Notes: generated from the sequence alone by a model not told the origin. DNA of 58,467 nt from Planctomycetota bacterium (GCA_029260735.1 JAJDCR010000154.1:1-58467), one strand, 5' to 3'; counted from the stretch's first letter, positions 25,636 to 32,803 are shown. Made by a program: numbers and translations.

Positions 25636-26520
25636 ATGTTTTCTATTCAGGTTTTAGATAAGAAACAAATATCTTCTTGTCTTCATATGACTTTCCCTCG
25701 CTATCGTTTTGCTATTGAAAAATCTCCTTGCCCAGTGGTCGTCGCAATGATGTTCTATGGAAAGCCGATTGGCTGTGTTTTTGCAAAATTCAATCCCGAA
25801 AAAAAACATGCCTTTATCTACTCTCTTTTTGTTCAAAAGAGATATCAAAAAAAGGGCATTGGGAGTTCTTTGCTAAAACGATTGGAGGAAGAATTACAAA
25901 AGAAAGATTGCCAAGAAATATCGACAGTCTACACCGAGGGTGATTTTTCTAAAACAATCGAGTCTATCCTGAAAAAGCAAAATTGGGAGAAGCCCACTTC
26001 TCTAGAAGTACTCTATGAATTACCAAGAAAGAGTCTTTCTCGGTTGCTTTCGACAAGTTGGGTAAAAAAGCTTTCTCTGCCCAGCTATTTCCAGGTAACC
26101 CCTTGGACTAACTTAAGCGAAGAGCAAGTAAATGAACTGGAAAATGAGAAACCCTACCCCGATGATCTTTCTCCTTTTGTAAAATCTCCTGAGCTGATGG
26201 ATGAAGCGACGAGCTTAGCTCTTGTCAGAGATGGAAAAATTTGCGGTTGGATGCTGACCTTTTGGCAAAATGAAAATGCTCTTGTTTTTAACTGTTTTTT
26301 TGTTCGAGAAGAGCTTCAAAAAGTGGGAGTGGGAGTAGCTTTTCTGAAAGAAAGTATTCAGCTTTGCGATGAGGTATATGGGAAGGATCGCTTAAAAAAA
26401 ATCATTGCGAAAAGCTTGCCAGAGAACGCTTCGATGATCTACTTTGTCGAGAATAGATTGGGGCCTTATTTGGATAAAATTATTAGAAACTACCAGGCAA
26501 AGAAAACATATCTTATGTAA
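25636..26520 (+). CDS. Double-GNAT acyltransferase, candidate peptide maturase
   Basis: 294 residues from the ATG at 25636, which is better spaced from AAGGA than the ATG at 25630. Two GNAT domains are in tandem. The first (about 1-125) has a good acyl-CoA loop, FVQKRYQKKGIGSSLLKRL. The second (about 180-290) has FFVREELQKVGVGVAFLKESI. GNAT proteins move acyl groups from CoA or a carrier protein to amines. GNAT maturases are known to fatty-acylate precursors in selidamides (Lys/Orn side chains) and the N-terminus in goadvionin. It is directly upstream of precursor 2, and decayed copies precede precursors 3 and 4, which ties it to the precursors. Confidence 0.8.
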   Translation: MFSIQVLDKKQISSCLHMTFPRYRFAIEKSPCPVVVAMMFYGKPIGCVFAKFNPEKKHAFIYSLFVQKRYQKKGIGSSLLKRLEEELQKKDCQEISTVYTEGDFSKTIESILKKQNWEKPTSLEVLYELPRKSLSRLLSTSWVKKLSLPSYFQVTPWTNLSEEQVNELENEKPYPDDLSPFVKSPELMDEATSLALVRDGKICGWMLTFWQNENALVFNCFFVREELQKVGVGVAFLKESIQLCDEVYGKDRLKKIIAKSLPENASMIYFVENRLGPYLDKIIRNYQAKKTYLM

Positions 26521-26691
26521 GCTATAAAGTCGTAAAATATGAAACTTGTTGATTTTTAAAGGGAAATATCTTTTAATAATCGCAATAAAGAAAAATTAAG
26601 TTCACTTTCGTCAGCCAAATTTAGGCATTTTTTCTTTTTCTATAGTTCAACAAGTTCAACAACATTTCTTTAGCACCTTAAGGATTAAAAT

Positions 26692-27207
26692 ATGGATAAA
26701 TCAACCTGGATTAACATCTTACTAAAACAACTAGAGTATAGTGAAGAGATGTCTCAAGATGAAGACTTACGCAAAGAAATAGTTGAAAATCCTGAGGCCT
26801 ACCGAGAGAAACTAGGTATAGACTCAAGTCTAGAAATAGAATTAATTGAAGAGCAAGAGAATACCTATCATATCCCGATTCCCTACCTAGAAGGAAATCT
26901 TCAAGAAGAGATCGAAGTTCCTGCATTGGCTCAACCTATCGTTGATTTTTTGGTAAAAGCGGCTACAGATACTTCTTTTCGTAGTGAACTTAAAGAAAGC
27001 CCTTGCACTATTTTGAAAGAAAATTTTCCAGAAATAACTTGGTGGGATACTCTTGATATAAAAGTTGTCGAAGATACAAGTTCTAAATGTCACTTGATCG
27101 TTACTTACTCTGATGAAAACTCTGAACTCAAAGAAGAGGAGTTGGAAATGATCGCGGGAGGTGGCAGTGGTTCAAATCTTGTTACTACTGCTTGTAAAAG
27201 AGTGTGA
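26692..27207 (+). CDS. Lanthipeptide precursor 2, tandem NHLP leader
   Basis: 171 residues, starting MDKSTWINILLKQLE like precursors 3 to 5. The two NHLP-like repeats lie at about 20-75 and 90-157. The leader ends LEMIAGG, and the core is GSGSNLVTTACKRV, with one Cys, four Ser/Thr before it and a Lys-Arg near the end. The Lys could be an acylation target. TTAAGGATTAAAAT precedes the ATG, as in the other copies. It follows the intact GNAT gene by 171 bases on the same strand, so they may share a transcript. Confidence 0.92.
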   Translation: MDKSTWINILLKQLEYSEEMSQDEDLRKEIVENPEAYREKLGIDSSLEIELIEEQENTYHIPIPYLEGNLQEEIEVPALAQPIVDFLVKAATDTSFRSELKESPCTILKENFPEITWWDTLDIKVVEDTSSKCHLIVTYSDENSELKEEELEMIAGGGSGSNLVTTACKRV

Positions 27208-27221
27208 CAGGTTAAACGATG

Positions 27222-27437
27222 GGGAAAGATATTTTATAAAATCTCCTGAGTCGATGGATGAAGCGACGAGCTTAGCTCTTGTCAGAGATGGAAAAATTTG
27301 TGGTTGGATGCTGACCTTTTGGCAAAATGAAAATGCTCTTGTTTTCAACTGCTTTTTTGTTCGAGAAGAGCTTTAAAAGTTGGGAGGGAGTAGCTTTTTT
27401 GAAAGCAAGTATTCAGCTTTGCGATGAAATATATGGA
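27222..27437 (+). pseudogene. Fragment of GNAT gene (C-terminal part)
   Basis: About 215 bases nearly identical to 26180-26395 of the intact GNAT gene, covering residues about 182-252 (KSPESMDEATSLALVRDGK and onward). A C-to-T change gives a stop (GAGCTTTAA at 27370-27378) where the intact gene reads GAGCTTCAA, and small deletions shift the frame after it. It starts 15 bases after the stop of precursor 2 and breaks off where the truncated hydrolase fragment begins. Confidence 0.85.
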
Positions 27438-27634
27438 CTGTAAATAGTTTGCTCATTTGTTGCTTGCTGGCTACTTTTATCAGCAAAACCATAAAATTTT
27501 TTGTAAACATTTTTATCACGGACAAAATATAAGCTACTACCTACCATTTGTTCTCTTTCCATCGCTTCATCGAAAAAATTTCCTAATTCGTGCCATTTTT
27601 CGATGAATTGCTTTTGGTTTTCCATCTTTTTCAA
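27413..27634 (-). pseudogene. Truncated serine hydrolase (beta-lactamase-like) N-terminal fragment
   Basis: 73 residues. The N-terminus (WHELGNFFDEAMEREQMVGSSLYFVRDKNVYKKFYGFADKSSQQ) resembles the start of serine hydrolases of the beta-lactamase/penicillin-binding family, just before the SxxK motif. The frame then enters the GNAT fragment and stops, so the catalytic part is lost. Its TTG start overlaps the stop of the S41 peptidase gene; the ATG three codons later (MENQ) is an alternative. The breakpoint with the GNAT fragment is near 27437. Confidence 0.6.
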
Positions 27635-29769
27635 CTCTCCTCCAAAAATTCAATCGCTCTCTCTAAGACCTCGTCTCTTCCCTCTCGCATACCTTTAATT
27701 GTGGGTTTAACTTCAATATCTGGTCGAATTCCTACATTTTGTATCTCGCCTTCGCTATAGCGAACAGCCATTCCTGTTATGTGAATAAAATTCCCTTTTC
27801 CCAGATAAATGCGAGTAACGTTTCCATCAACTCCTGTCGTTTTAGACCCCACAAATGTGGCTCGTTGAGCATTGTGCAAATAAATGCAAACATCTTCCGC
27901 CGCGGAAACAGTTGATTCATCAATTAGCACAGCTAAAGGTTGGGTGATTTGGAGTTCTCTCGGCTCAATATGATATTGGATAAATTCCCAGAATTTCTTT
28001 TGGATATCACTTCCCCGAAAGACGGGAAACTTAAATTCTGCCGATGGACAAGTTTGGGGGCATAAGTATCCGATGAAAGCATCTTGGAAGGCCCTGGGGT
28101 AATCTCGCATTTCTAAAATAACTCCCGACATCTTTTGGGCTATAGTAAAAACCTGAGAAAAGAGGGAGGGAGAAGAAATTTGACAGAGTTTAATGTAGGC
28201 AATGTTGTTCCCTACCTTTTGGATATATTTCCAAGCAGGGTTAGGGAGAAAGATAAGAGGTTCGGAAGAAGGTTTTTCCGGCGTGTTAGGTAAAGAGTAG
28301 AGTAAAGAGATTTTCTTTTTGCTTAGATTACGCTGTATAGTTAAGTTCAGAAAGGTTCCTTTTTTTCCCATAGACAAATTCCGGCATAATTCGGCGTAGA
28401 AAGCTTGAGGAGTAGAGGCCGAAAGATAAGGTTTCCAGTATAGCTCTAACTCCTCGATGTTTTGCTCATTCATGCTGAGAAGGACATCGCCTATTTCTAA
28501 AAGGCTCGTTTCACTATATTCAACAACGATTTGTTTTTCGACAAGCCTTAGCTTTACAGGTAAAAAGGCATAGTTATCCAAAAGAGTGGTTTGGTAAGGA
28601 GCTATTGCGGTGTGGCTATCTTCCAAATGAGCCAAAAGCTCTTGGATAATGAGACGGTAGGAGTCCTGAGAGCTTTCTCTCTTCAGTTTTTCTAAACAAC
28701 GAATGAATTGCTCGTCGAATTTTTCTTGGGTGCGAGAGGAATCAAAGAAAAAGTATTTACTTAAAATCCAAACCTTACTAAGAGAAAAGATTCTCTCTTC
28801 ATAGTTTTCTAATGAATTTTGAGGGAGAGAGATTTTGATCTTTGTCGGAGCATTAGAAGCTCTGGGAGAAGCAACAGAGAGTTGTTCTTTTAACAAAGGT
28901 AAATCTTCCAGTGAAATAGGGACAGGGCTAGCAAGAAAGGTCTCTTCAACTAAATATGATTTAATGTGAACTTCAATCCCTTCTGGGTAAATGAATTTTT
29001 CGCTGGGAGGAATGCCAAAAGAGCCCCTTTGCTCCCAGACGACATTAATATTATCTAAAGCTTGGATAGCGGCGAGGCTTTTCTGTAGAGGGAGAATAGA
29101 GGCATTATTCACCAGAACAGTAATAGATTTGTCTACCAGAGAGAATGCCTCGGGTAGGGTATAGGATCGCTTGAGTTTGTAGTGCAGAGAATCGAGGGGA
29201 GGAATTTGTAATTGGCAATGACTCTCCCATCTTTGTCGGTAAATGGAATCTTTACTATCTTCACTCCAGCCATAGTGGCTGCGGTAGCTGATATTGAGAT
29301 ACAATTCGTCTCTCGTAAAAAAACTGAACAAGCTAGATAAAACGGGAGGAGGTACGAGAGGAGAATCCCAACGTAAATCGATAATCAGCTCGGTAATTTT
29401 TTCGAGTTGAGTGAGGCAGTGAGCAAAGTCAGTCAAAAAGGAAGATTTTTTTCCATGATAAGGATGAACCGCAATATAGCCTGTTTTTTCATTTAGCTGT
29501 GTGGCCTCTAAGGGGACTTTTTTGATTTTCTCATTTGTTGGCAAAGAAGCTTGGGCAAAAGTAAAAGGGTCTTCGAAAGGAGCCAAGAGATATTTGTTGA
29601 GATTTTCTAACCATTGCAAGGAAGATAGCTCTTCTTTTGTTTCTGCTAAAATACGAAAGAACAAATCATGCCGAGGAAACTCTTTCTCTGTCATGCGAGG
29701 ATGAAAGAGAAGGAGTTTTCCCCAAATATCTGCAATAGTCTGCACGCGCTGGTGGAAGGTGTTTTTCAT
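27631..29769 (-). CDS. S41-family peptidase with two S41-like halves
   Basis: 712 residues. The second half (about 330-712) is an S41 (C-terminal-processing/tricorn-like) peptidase: a PDZ-like part near 420-520, then IDESTVSAAEDVCIYL with the nucleophile Ser, GSKTTGVDGN, and the usual ending 'VGIRPDIEV.PTI'. The first half (about 70-300) has the same order of strands, but the matching stretch reads LVNNASILPLQKSL, so the nucleophile region is altered and this half is probably inactive. No signal peptide is seen. It points away from the precursors and its upstream side is a GNAT remnant. It might trim leader peptides or be an unrelated insertion. Confidence 0.75.
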   Translation of the reverse strand: MKNTFHQRVQTIADIWGKLLLFHPRMTEKEFPRHDLFFRILAETKEELSSLQWLENLNKYLLAPFEDPFTFAQASLPTNEKIKKVPLEATQLNEKTGYIAVHPYHGKKSSFLTDFAHCLTQLEKITELIIDLRWDSPLVPPPVLSSLFSFFTRDELYLNISYRSHYGWSEDSKDSIYRQRWESHCQLQIPPLDSLHYKLKRSYTLPEAFSLVDKSITVLVNNASILPLQKSLAAIQALDNINVVWEQRGSFGIPPSEKFIYPEGIEVHIKSYLVEETFLASPVPISLEDLPLLKEQLSVASPRASNAPTKIKISLPQNSLENYEERIFSLSKVWILSKYFFFDSSRTQEKFDEQFIRCLEKLKRESSQDSYRLIIQELLAHLEDSHTAIAPYQTTLLDNYAFLPVKLRLVEKQIVVEYSETSLLEIGDVLLSMNEQNIEELELYWKPYLSASTPQAFYAELCRNLSMGKKGTFLNLTIQRNLSKKKISLLYSLPNTPEKPSSEPLIFLPNPAWKYIQKVGNNIAYIKLCQISSPSLFSQVFTIAQKMSGVILEMRDYPRAFQDAFIGYLCPQTCPSAEFKFPVFRGSDIQKKFWEFIQYHIEPRELQITQPLAVLIDESTVSAAEDVCIYLHNAQRATFVGSKTTGVDGNVTRIYLGKGNFIHITGMAVRYSEGEIQNVGIRPDIEVKPTIKGMREGRDEVLERAIEFLEES

Positions 29770-29873
29770 GATGGAATCTATCCTGAAAAAGCAAAATTGG
29801 GAGAACCCAAGGTGGGGTCTTATATTGGATACGATTACTAGAAGCTATCGAACTCAGAAACTCTCTTTTTTAT
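29770..29873 (+). pseudogene. GNAT gene remnant (internal deletion)
   Basis: GAATCTATCCTGAAAAAGCA at 29773 matches residues 111-122 of the intact GNAT gene (ESILKKQNWE). It then joins, after a large deletion, to sequence like the C-terminus (LGPYLDKIIRNYQ, near 29815-29850). It lies between the S41 start and precursor 3. This marks precursor 3 as part of a duplicated GNAT-precursor cassette. Confidence 0.75.
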
Positions 29874-29975
29874 AAATAATAAAGCTGAAAAAAATGAAAC
29901 CTCTTGTCTTTTACAGGAAAGTGTTATAGAATACCATGAGGAATGTCAATAGGTTTTGGGAAGAAGAGGCTATTG

Positions 29976-30064
29976 AATATAACTAATCTTTATATGGCTG
30001 GAAATAAAAATTATTCCAATCATTTATTAAACCACATTTGTTTCGCATTTTAAGGATTAAAAAT
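29976..30064 (+). promoter_or_regulatory. Conserved leader region of precursor 3
   Basis: AATATAACTAATCTTTATAT and GGCTGGAAATAAAAATTATT are shared almost exactly with the regions before precursors 4 (from 31388) and 5 (from 32180), ending in TTTTAAGGATTAAAAAT before the ATG. Such conservation in an otherwise decayed spacer suggests a kept promoter or 5'UTR element. The exact promoter boxes were not assigned. Confidence 0.5.
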
Positions 30065-30580
30065 ATGGATAAATCAACCTGGATTAATATCTTACTAAAA
30101 CAATTAGAATATAGTCAAGAAATGTCTCAAGATGAAGACTTACGCGAAGAAATAATTAAAAATCCAGAGCTTTGCCGAGAAAAATTGGGGATAGACTCAA
30201 GTCTAGAAATAGAATTGATTGAAGAGCAAGGAAATACCTACCATATCCCGATTCCCTACCTAGAAGGAAATCTTGAAGAAGATATTGAAGTTTCTGACTC
30301 AGCTCGATCTATCGTTGACTTTTTGCTAAGAGCATCAAGAGATCTTTCTTTTCGTAGCAAGTTGAAAGAAAATCCTTCCGCTATTTTGAAAGAAAATTTT
30401 CCAAAAATTACTTGGTGGGACACTCTGGAAATAAAGATTGTCGAAGATACGAGCTCGAAGTGCCACTTGGTAGTTCCCTCTGCTAATAATGCTGAGCTAA
30501 AAGAAGAGGATTTGGAAATGATCGCCGGAGGGGCCTCTAGTGCAGGTCATATAGTAAGTGTAGGTCAGGGTTGTCTTTAA
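30065..30580 (+). CDS. Lanthipeptide precursor 3, tandem NHLP leader
   Basis: 171 residues from the ATG at 30065, which matches the start of the other copies; an upstream ATG at 30038 lies inside the conserved leader DNA. The tandem NHLP-like repeats are as in precursor 2. The leader ends LEMIAGG; the core is ASSAGHIVSVGQGCL, with a single Cys two residues from the end and Ser2, Ser3 and Ser10 as possible ring partners. It has no Lys in the core, so side-chain acylation of Lys is not possible here. It lies 295 bases downstream of the divergent S41 gene. Confidence 0.92.
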   Translation: MDKSTWINILLKQLEYSQEMSQDEDLREEIIKNPELCREKLGIDSSLEIELIEEQGNTYHIPIPYLEGNLEEDIEVSDSARSIVDFLLRASRDLSFRSKLKENPSAILKENFPKITWWDTLEIKIVEDTSSKCHLVVPSANNAELKEEDLEMIAGGASSAGHIVSVGQGCL

Positions 30581-30626
30581 TAGATTGAAGTAGAGGCAGA
30601 AAGAAAGTTAAGGAGTTGTTTCTTGT

Positions 30627-30749
30627 TTTTTTTTGCCTTTCTCAGCCTAGGGTATTTTCTTATTTGCGGTACAAATATTATTTTTAGGCTCGTTCGTGAC
30701 CCAGGGTACCGGTATCATTACGTTAGGTTATCGAATACGTTGGAAACCC
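30627..30749. repeat. 123-base direct repeat, copy 1 (3' flank of precursor 3)
   Basis: The stretch from the T-run TTTTTTTTTGCCTTTCTCAG through GTGACCCAGGGTACCGGTA to TTGGAAACCCC is almost identical to 32804-32928 after precursor 5. It indicates that precursor genes were duplicated with their 3' flank. The T-run with the following CTCAGCCTAGG may also serve as a transcript end. Confidence 0.8.
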
Positions 30750-31012
30750 CGATGTTATCGGGGCCTGAGATATTACATCCCTGCGGGATACCAATTGCGT
30801 ATTGAGGTGGGTTAGTTTTATTCTAAGCAAATATTATTTGCATTGGGTTTTAGTGGTATTAATCGTATCCAGAAATGTTTTATTATCGCGGATATTGTTA
30901 CGCCAGATTTCCCTTGGCGATATACCATTTACGTGATTGTTTGATAATAATGTACCGCTACCTACGCTTAAGCAAATCTAATGTACCGCAATTATGCCAC
31001 TCGAACCTAACA
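30711..31012. repeat. Family C repeat, truncated copy (about 300 bp)
   Basis: It matches 58091-58393 over its whole length with few differences (GATGTTATCGGGGCCTGA, TACCAATTGCG, GGTGGGTTAGTTTTATTCTA, CTACCTACGCTTAA). The right inverted arm seen at 58402 onward is missing here; instead the sequence switches to the sigma-gene fragment. No protein is encoded. Confidence 0.8.
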
Positions 31013-31113
31013 GGCATCCTTCTCTCCTCTTCTTTTTCATTATTCTCCCTTTTTTAGCAAATAATGAGTAGTAGTAAACCTCATTTGCTTACTTTTAAAT
31101 AAGGAGAAAACGC

Positions 31114-31194
31114 ATGGAAAAAATGAAAAAAACACCTTTTTTTTGTCTTATAAAAAAAGGATTTCTCTTTACTAGCTTTCTTTGGAAAGCTTAG
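31114..31194 (+). pseudogene. 5' fragment of the 129-aa lipoprotein gene joined to GNAT tail
   Basis: AAGGAGAAAACGC precedes an ATG that opens 26 codons reading MEKMKKTPFFCLIKKGFLF. This is nearly the same as the first 24 residues of the intact lipoprotein at 33395 (MKKSRKRPFLCLIKKGFLF), and the DNA upstream matches too. It ends before the lipobox Cys, at a junction (TTTGGAAAGCTTAG) with a short GNAT-tail remnant at about 31190-31216 (GATACGATTACTAGG). Confidence 0.85.
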
Positions 31195-31442
31195 ATACGA
31201 TTACTAGGAAATATTAATAATTTAAAAAAATAGAAAAGTGGGAAAATTTTTAAAAAAAGACTATTTGTTTTTTAAAGGGAAATGCTATATAATACCGTGA
31301 GAAATGTAAATAGAGTTAAGTGGGGAAAAAATCAAAGGTTTTGGATTTTTTCCCCACTTAACATTACTAGTTAAACTGATTTTAACTAAATATAGCTAAT
31401 CTTTTGTATGGTTGGAAATAAAAATTATTTCAATCATTTGTT
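31195..31442 (+). promoter_or_regulatory. Upstream region of precursor 4 with strong hairpin
   Basis: After the GNAT-tail remnant this DNA matches the spacers before precursors 2 and 3 (TTTTTAAAGGGAAATGCTAT; AATACCGTGAGAAATG). A 19-base-pair stem lies at 31315-31362: GTTAAGTGGGGAAAAAATC with GGATTTTTTCCCCACTTAAC. A weaker version is before precursor 5 at 32113-32154. It could be an attenuator or terminator for transcription coming from upstream. The block shared by precursors 3-5 starts at 31388. Confidence 0.5.
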
Positions 31443-31444
31443 TA

Positions 31445-31481
31445 GGGTGTGTCTAAGCAGCATTTGAACTTAGACACGCCC
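31445..31481. repeat. 37-bp TA-flanked hairpin insertion (family B remnant)
   Basis: GGGTGTGTCTAAG and CTTAGACACGCCC are perfectly placed inverted ends around an 11-base loop, flanked by TA on both sides (31443-31444, 31482-31483). The equivalent leader regions of precursors 3 and 5 lack it, and removing it with one TA restores the shared sequence (ATTTGTTTAGCCATATTTG). It is therefore a recent insertion into the precursor 4 leader region. Confidence 0.8.
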
Positions 31482-31516
31482 TAGCCATATTTGTTTAGCA
31501 TTTTAAGGATTAAAAT

Positions 31517-32035
31517 ATGGATAAATCAACCTGGGTTAATATCTTACTAAAGCAATTAGAATATAGTCAAGAAATGTCTCAAGATGAAGACTTACGCGAA
31601 GAAATAATTAAAAATCCTCAGGTTTACCGAGAAAAACTGGGCATAGATTCTAGTGTAGAAATAGAATTGATTGAAGAGCAAGAAAATACCTATCATATTC
31701 CGATTCCTTACCTAGAAGGAAATCTGGAAGAAGAGATTGAAGTTCCCGCATCGGCTCAACAGATCGTGGATTTCTTGCTAAAAGCGGCGACAGATACTTC
31801 TTTTCGTAGCAAGTTGAAAGAAAGTCCTTCGGCCATTTTAAAAGAAAATTTTTCAGAAGTAACCTGGTGGGACACTCTGGAAATAAAGATTGTCGAAGAC
31901 ACAAGTTCTAAATGTCACCTAGTCATACCTTCTCTTTCGGAGGATATGGAACTCAATGAAGAACATTTGGAAACGATTGCCGGAGGAGTAAGCAGTTCAT
32001 CGCAAATAAATTGCAAGGGGGGCGTTTGTCTCTAA
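31517..32035 (+). CDS. Lanthipeptide precursor 4, tandem NHLP leader
   Basis: 172 residues, MDKSTWVNILLKQLE start, tandem NHLP-like repeats. The leader ends HLETIAGG, with Thr for the Met seen in the other copies. The core is VSSSSQINCKGGVCL: four consecutive Ser and two Cys, so two rings are possible, and one Lys that could be acylated. A 37-bp hairpin insertion lies 36 bases before the ATG, which may alter expression. TTTTAAGGATTAAAAT precedes the start. Confidence 0.92.
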   Translation: MDKSTWVNILLKQLEYSQEMSQDEDLREEIIKNPQVYREKLGIDSSVEIELIEEQENTYHIPIPYLEGNLEEEIEVPASAQQIVDFLLKAATDTSFRSKLKESPSAILKENFSEVTWWDTLEIKIVEDTSSKCHLVIPSLSEDMELNEEHLETIAGGVSSSSQINCKGGVCL

Positions 32036-32057
32036 GAGAAAGAAAGTCATTTATTAG

Positions 32058-32110
32058 TTTTACAAGAAATTTTTACCAAAATAACTTGGTGGAATGCCCT
32101 TGAAGTAATA
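32058..32110 (+). pseudogene. Remnant of a precursor gene
   Basis: In frame it reads QEIFTKITWWNALEVIE, clearly the conserved segment QENF...TWWDTLEVK of repeat 2 in the intact precursors. There is no start, no GG site and no core. It sits 22 bases after precursor 4, showing that a further precursor once lay between 4 and 5. Confidence 0.8.
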
Positions 32111-32268
32111 GAGTTAAGGGAAAAACCAAAAATTTTGGATTTTTCCCACTTAGCATCACTAGTTAAACTGATTTTGACTAAATATAGCTAATCTTGTATA
32201 GCTGGAAATAAAAATTATTTCAATATTTTTATTTAGCCGCACTTATTTAATATTTTAAGGATTGAAAT
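32111..32268 (+). promoter_or_regulatory. Leader region of precursor 5
   Basis: It holds an imperfect stem (GTTAAGGGAAAAACC ... GGATTTTTCCCACTTAGC, 32113-32154) matching the hairpin before precursor 4, then the shared block from 32180 (AAATATAGCTAATCTTGTAT, GCTGGAAATAAAAATTATTT) and TTTTAAGGATTGAAAT before the ATG. No hairpin insertion is present. Confidence 0.5.
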
Positions 32269-32784
32269 ATGGATAAATCAACTTGGATTAATATCTTACT
32301 AAAGCAACTAGAGTGTAATCAAGAAATGTCTCAAGATGAAGCCTTACGCAAAGAAATAGTTGAAAATCCCCAGGCTTACCGAGAAAAACTAGGTATAGAC
32401 TCAAATCTAGAAATAGAATTAGTTGAAGAGCAAAATAATACCTACCATATTCCGATTCCCTACCTAGAAGGAAACCTTGAAGAAGAGATAGAAGTTCCCG
32501 CACAAGCTCAATCTATCGTTGATTTTTTGCTAAGAGCGGCTACAGATTCTTCTTTTCGTAGCAAGCTTAAAGAAAGTCCTTCCGCTATTTTGAAAGAAAA
32601 TTTTCCAGAAGTAACCTGGTGGGATACCCTTGATATAAAAGTTGTCGAAGATACGAGTTCTAAATGTCACTTGATAGTTACTTATTCTGATGAAAACTTT
32701 GAGCTCAAAGAGGAGGAGTTGGAAATGATCGCCGGAGGTAACTCTGGTGCCTCTACTATTCTGACTAGGGACGGCTGTTTTTAA
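32269..32784 (+). CDS. Lanthipeptide precursor 5, tandem NHLP leader
   Basis: 171 residues, with the same MDKSTWINILLKQLE start and tandem NHLP-like repeats as precursors 2 to 4. The leader ends LEMIAGG; the core is NSGASTILTRDGCF, with one Cys near the end and four Ser/Thr before it. There is Arg but no Lys. Repeat 2 ends 'VTYSDENFELKEEELEMIAGG', closest to precursor 2 ('VTYSDENSELKEEELEM'), so these two are probably the most recent pair. Confidence 0.92.
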   Translation: MDKSTWINILLKQLECNQEMSQDEALRKEIVENPQAYREKLGIDSNLEIELVEEQNNTYHIPIPYLEGNLEEEIEVPAQAQSIVDFLLRAATDSSFRSKLKESPSAILKENFPEVTWWDTLDIKVVEDTSSKCHLIVTYSDENFELKEEELEMIAGGNSGASTILTRDGCF

Positions 32785-32803
32785 ATGAATGCCTTGATTT
32801 TTT

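Larger units (their letters stand above)
30581..31113. other. Intergenic mosaic of repeats after precursor 3
   Basis: No intact gene. It holds a segment (30627-30749) repeated after precursor 5, most of the family C element (30711-31012), and from 31012 to about 31085 a copy of the upstream region and start codon of the sigma-like gene (minus sense GAGAGAAGGATGCCT). The junction of the family C element and the sigma fragment falls at the codons after that ATG. Confidence 0.6.

Noticed and set aside
30623..31057. Two 60-residue open frames after precursor 3
   Set aside because: They lie within repeat copies shared with 32.8 kb and 58 kb, have no ribosome site and are not conserved as frames in the other copies.
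31315..31362. Hairpin before precursor 4 as a riboswitch
   Set aside because: It is a simple single stem with no conserved ligand-binding core; an attenuator, terminator or repeat remnant is more likely.
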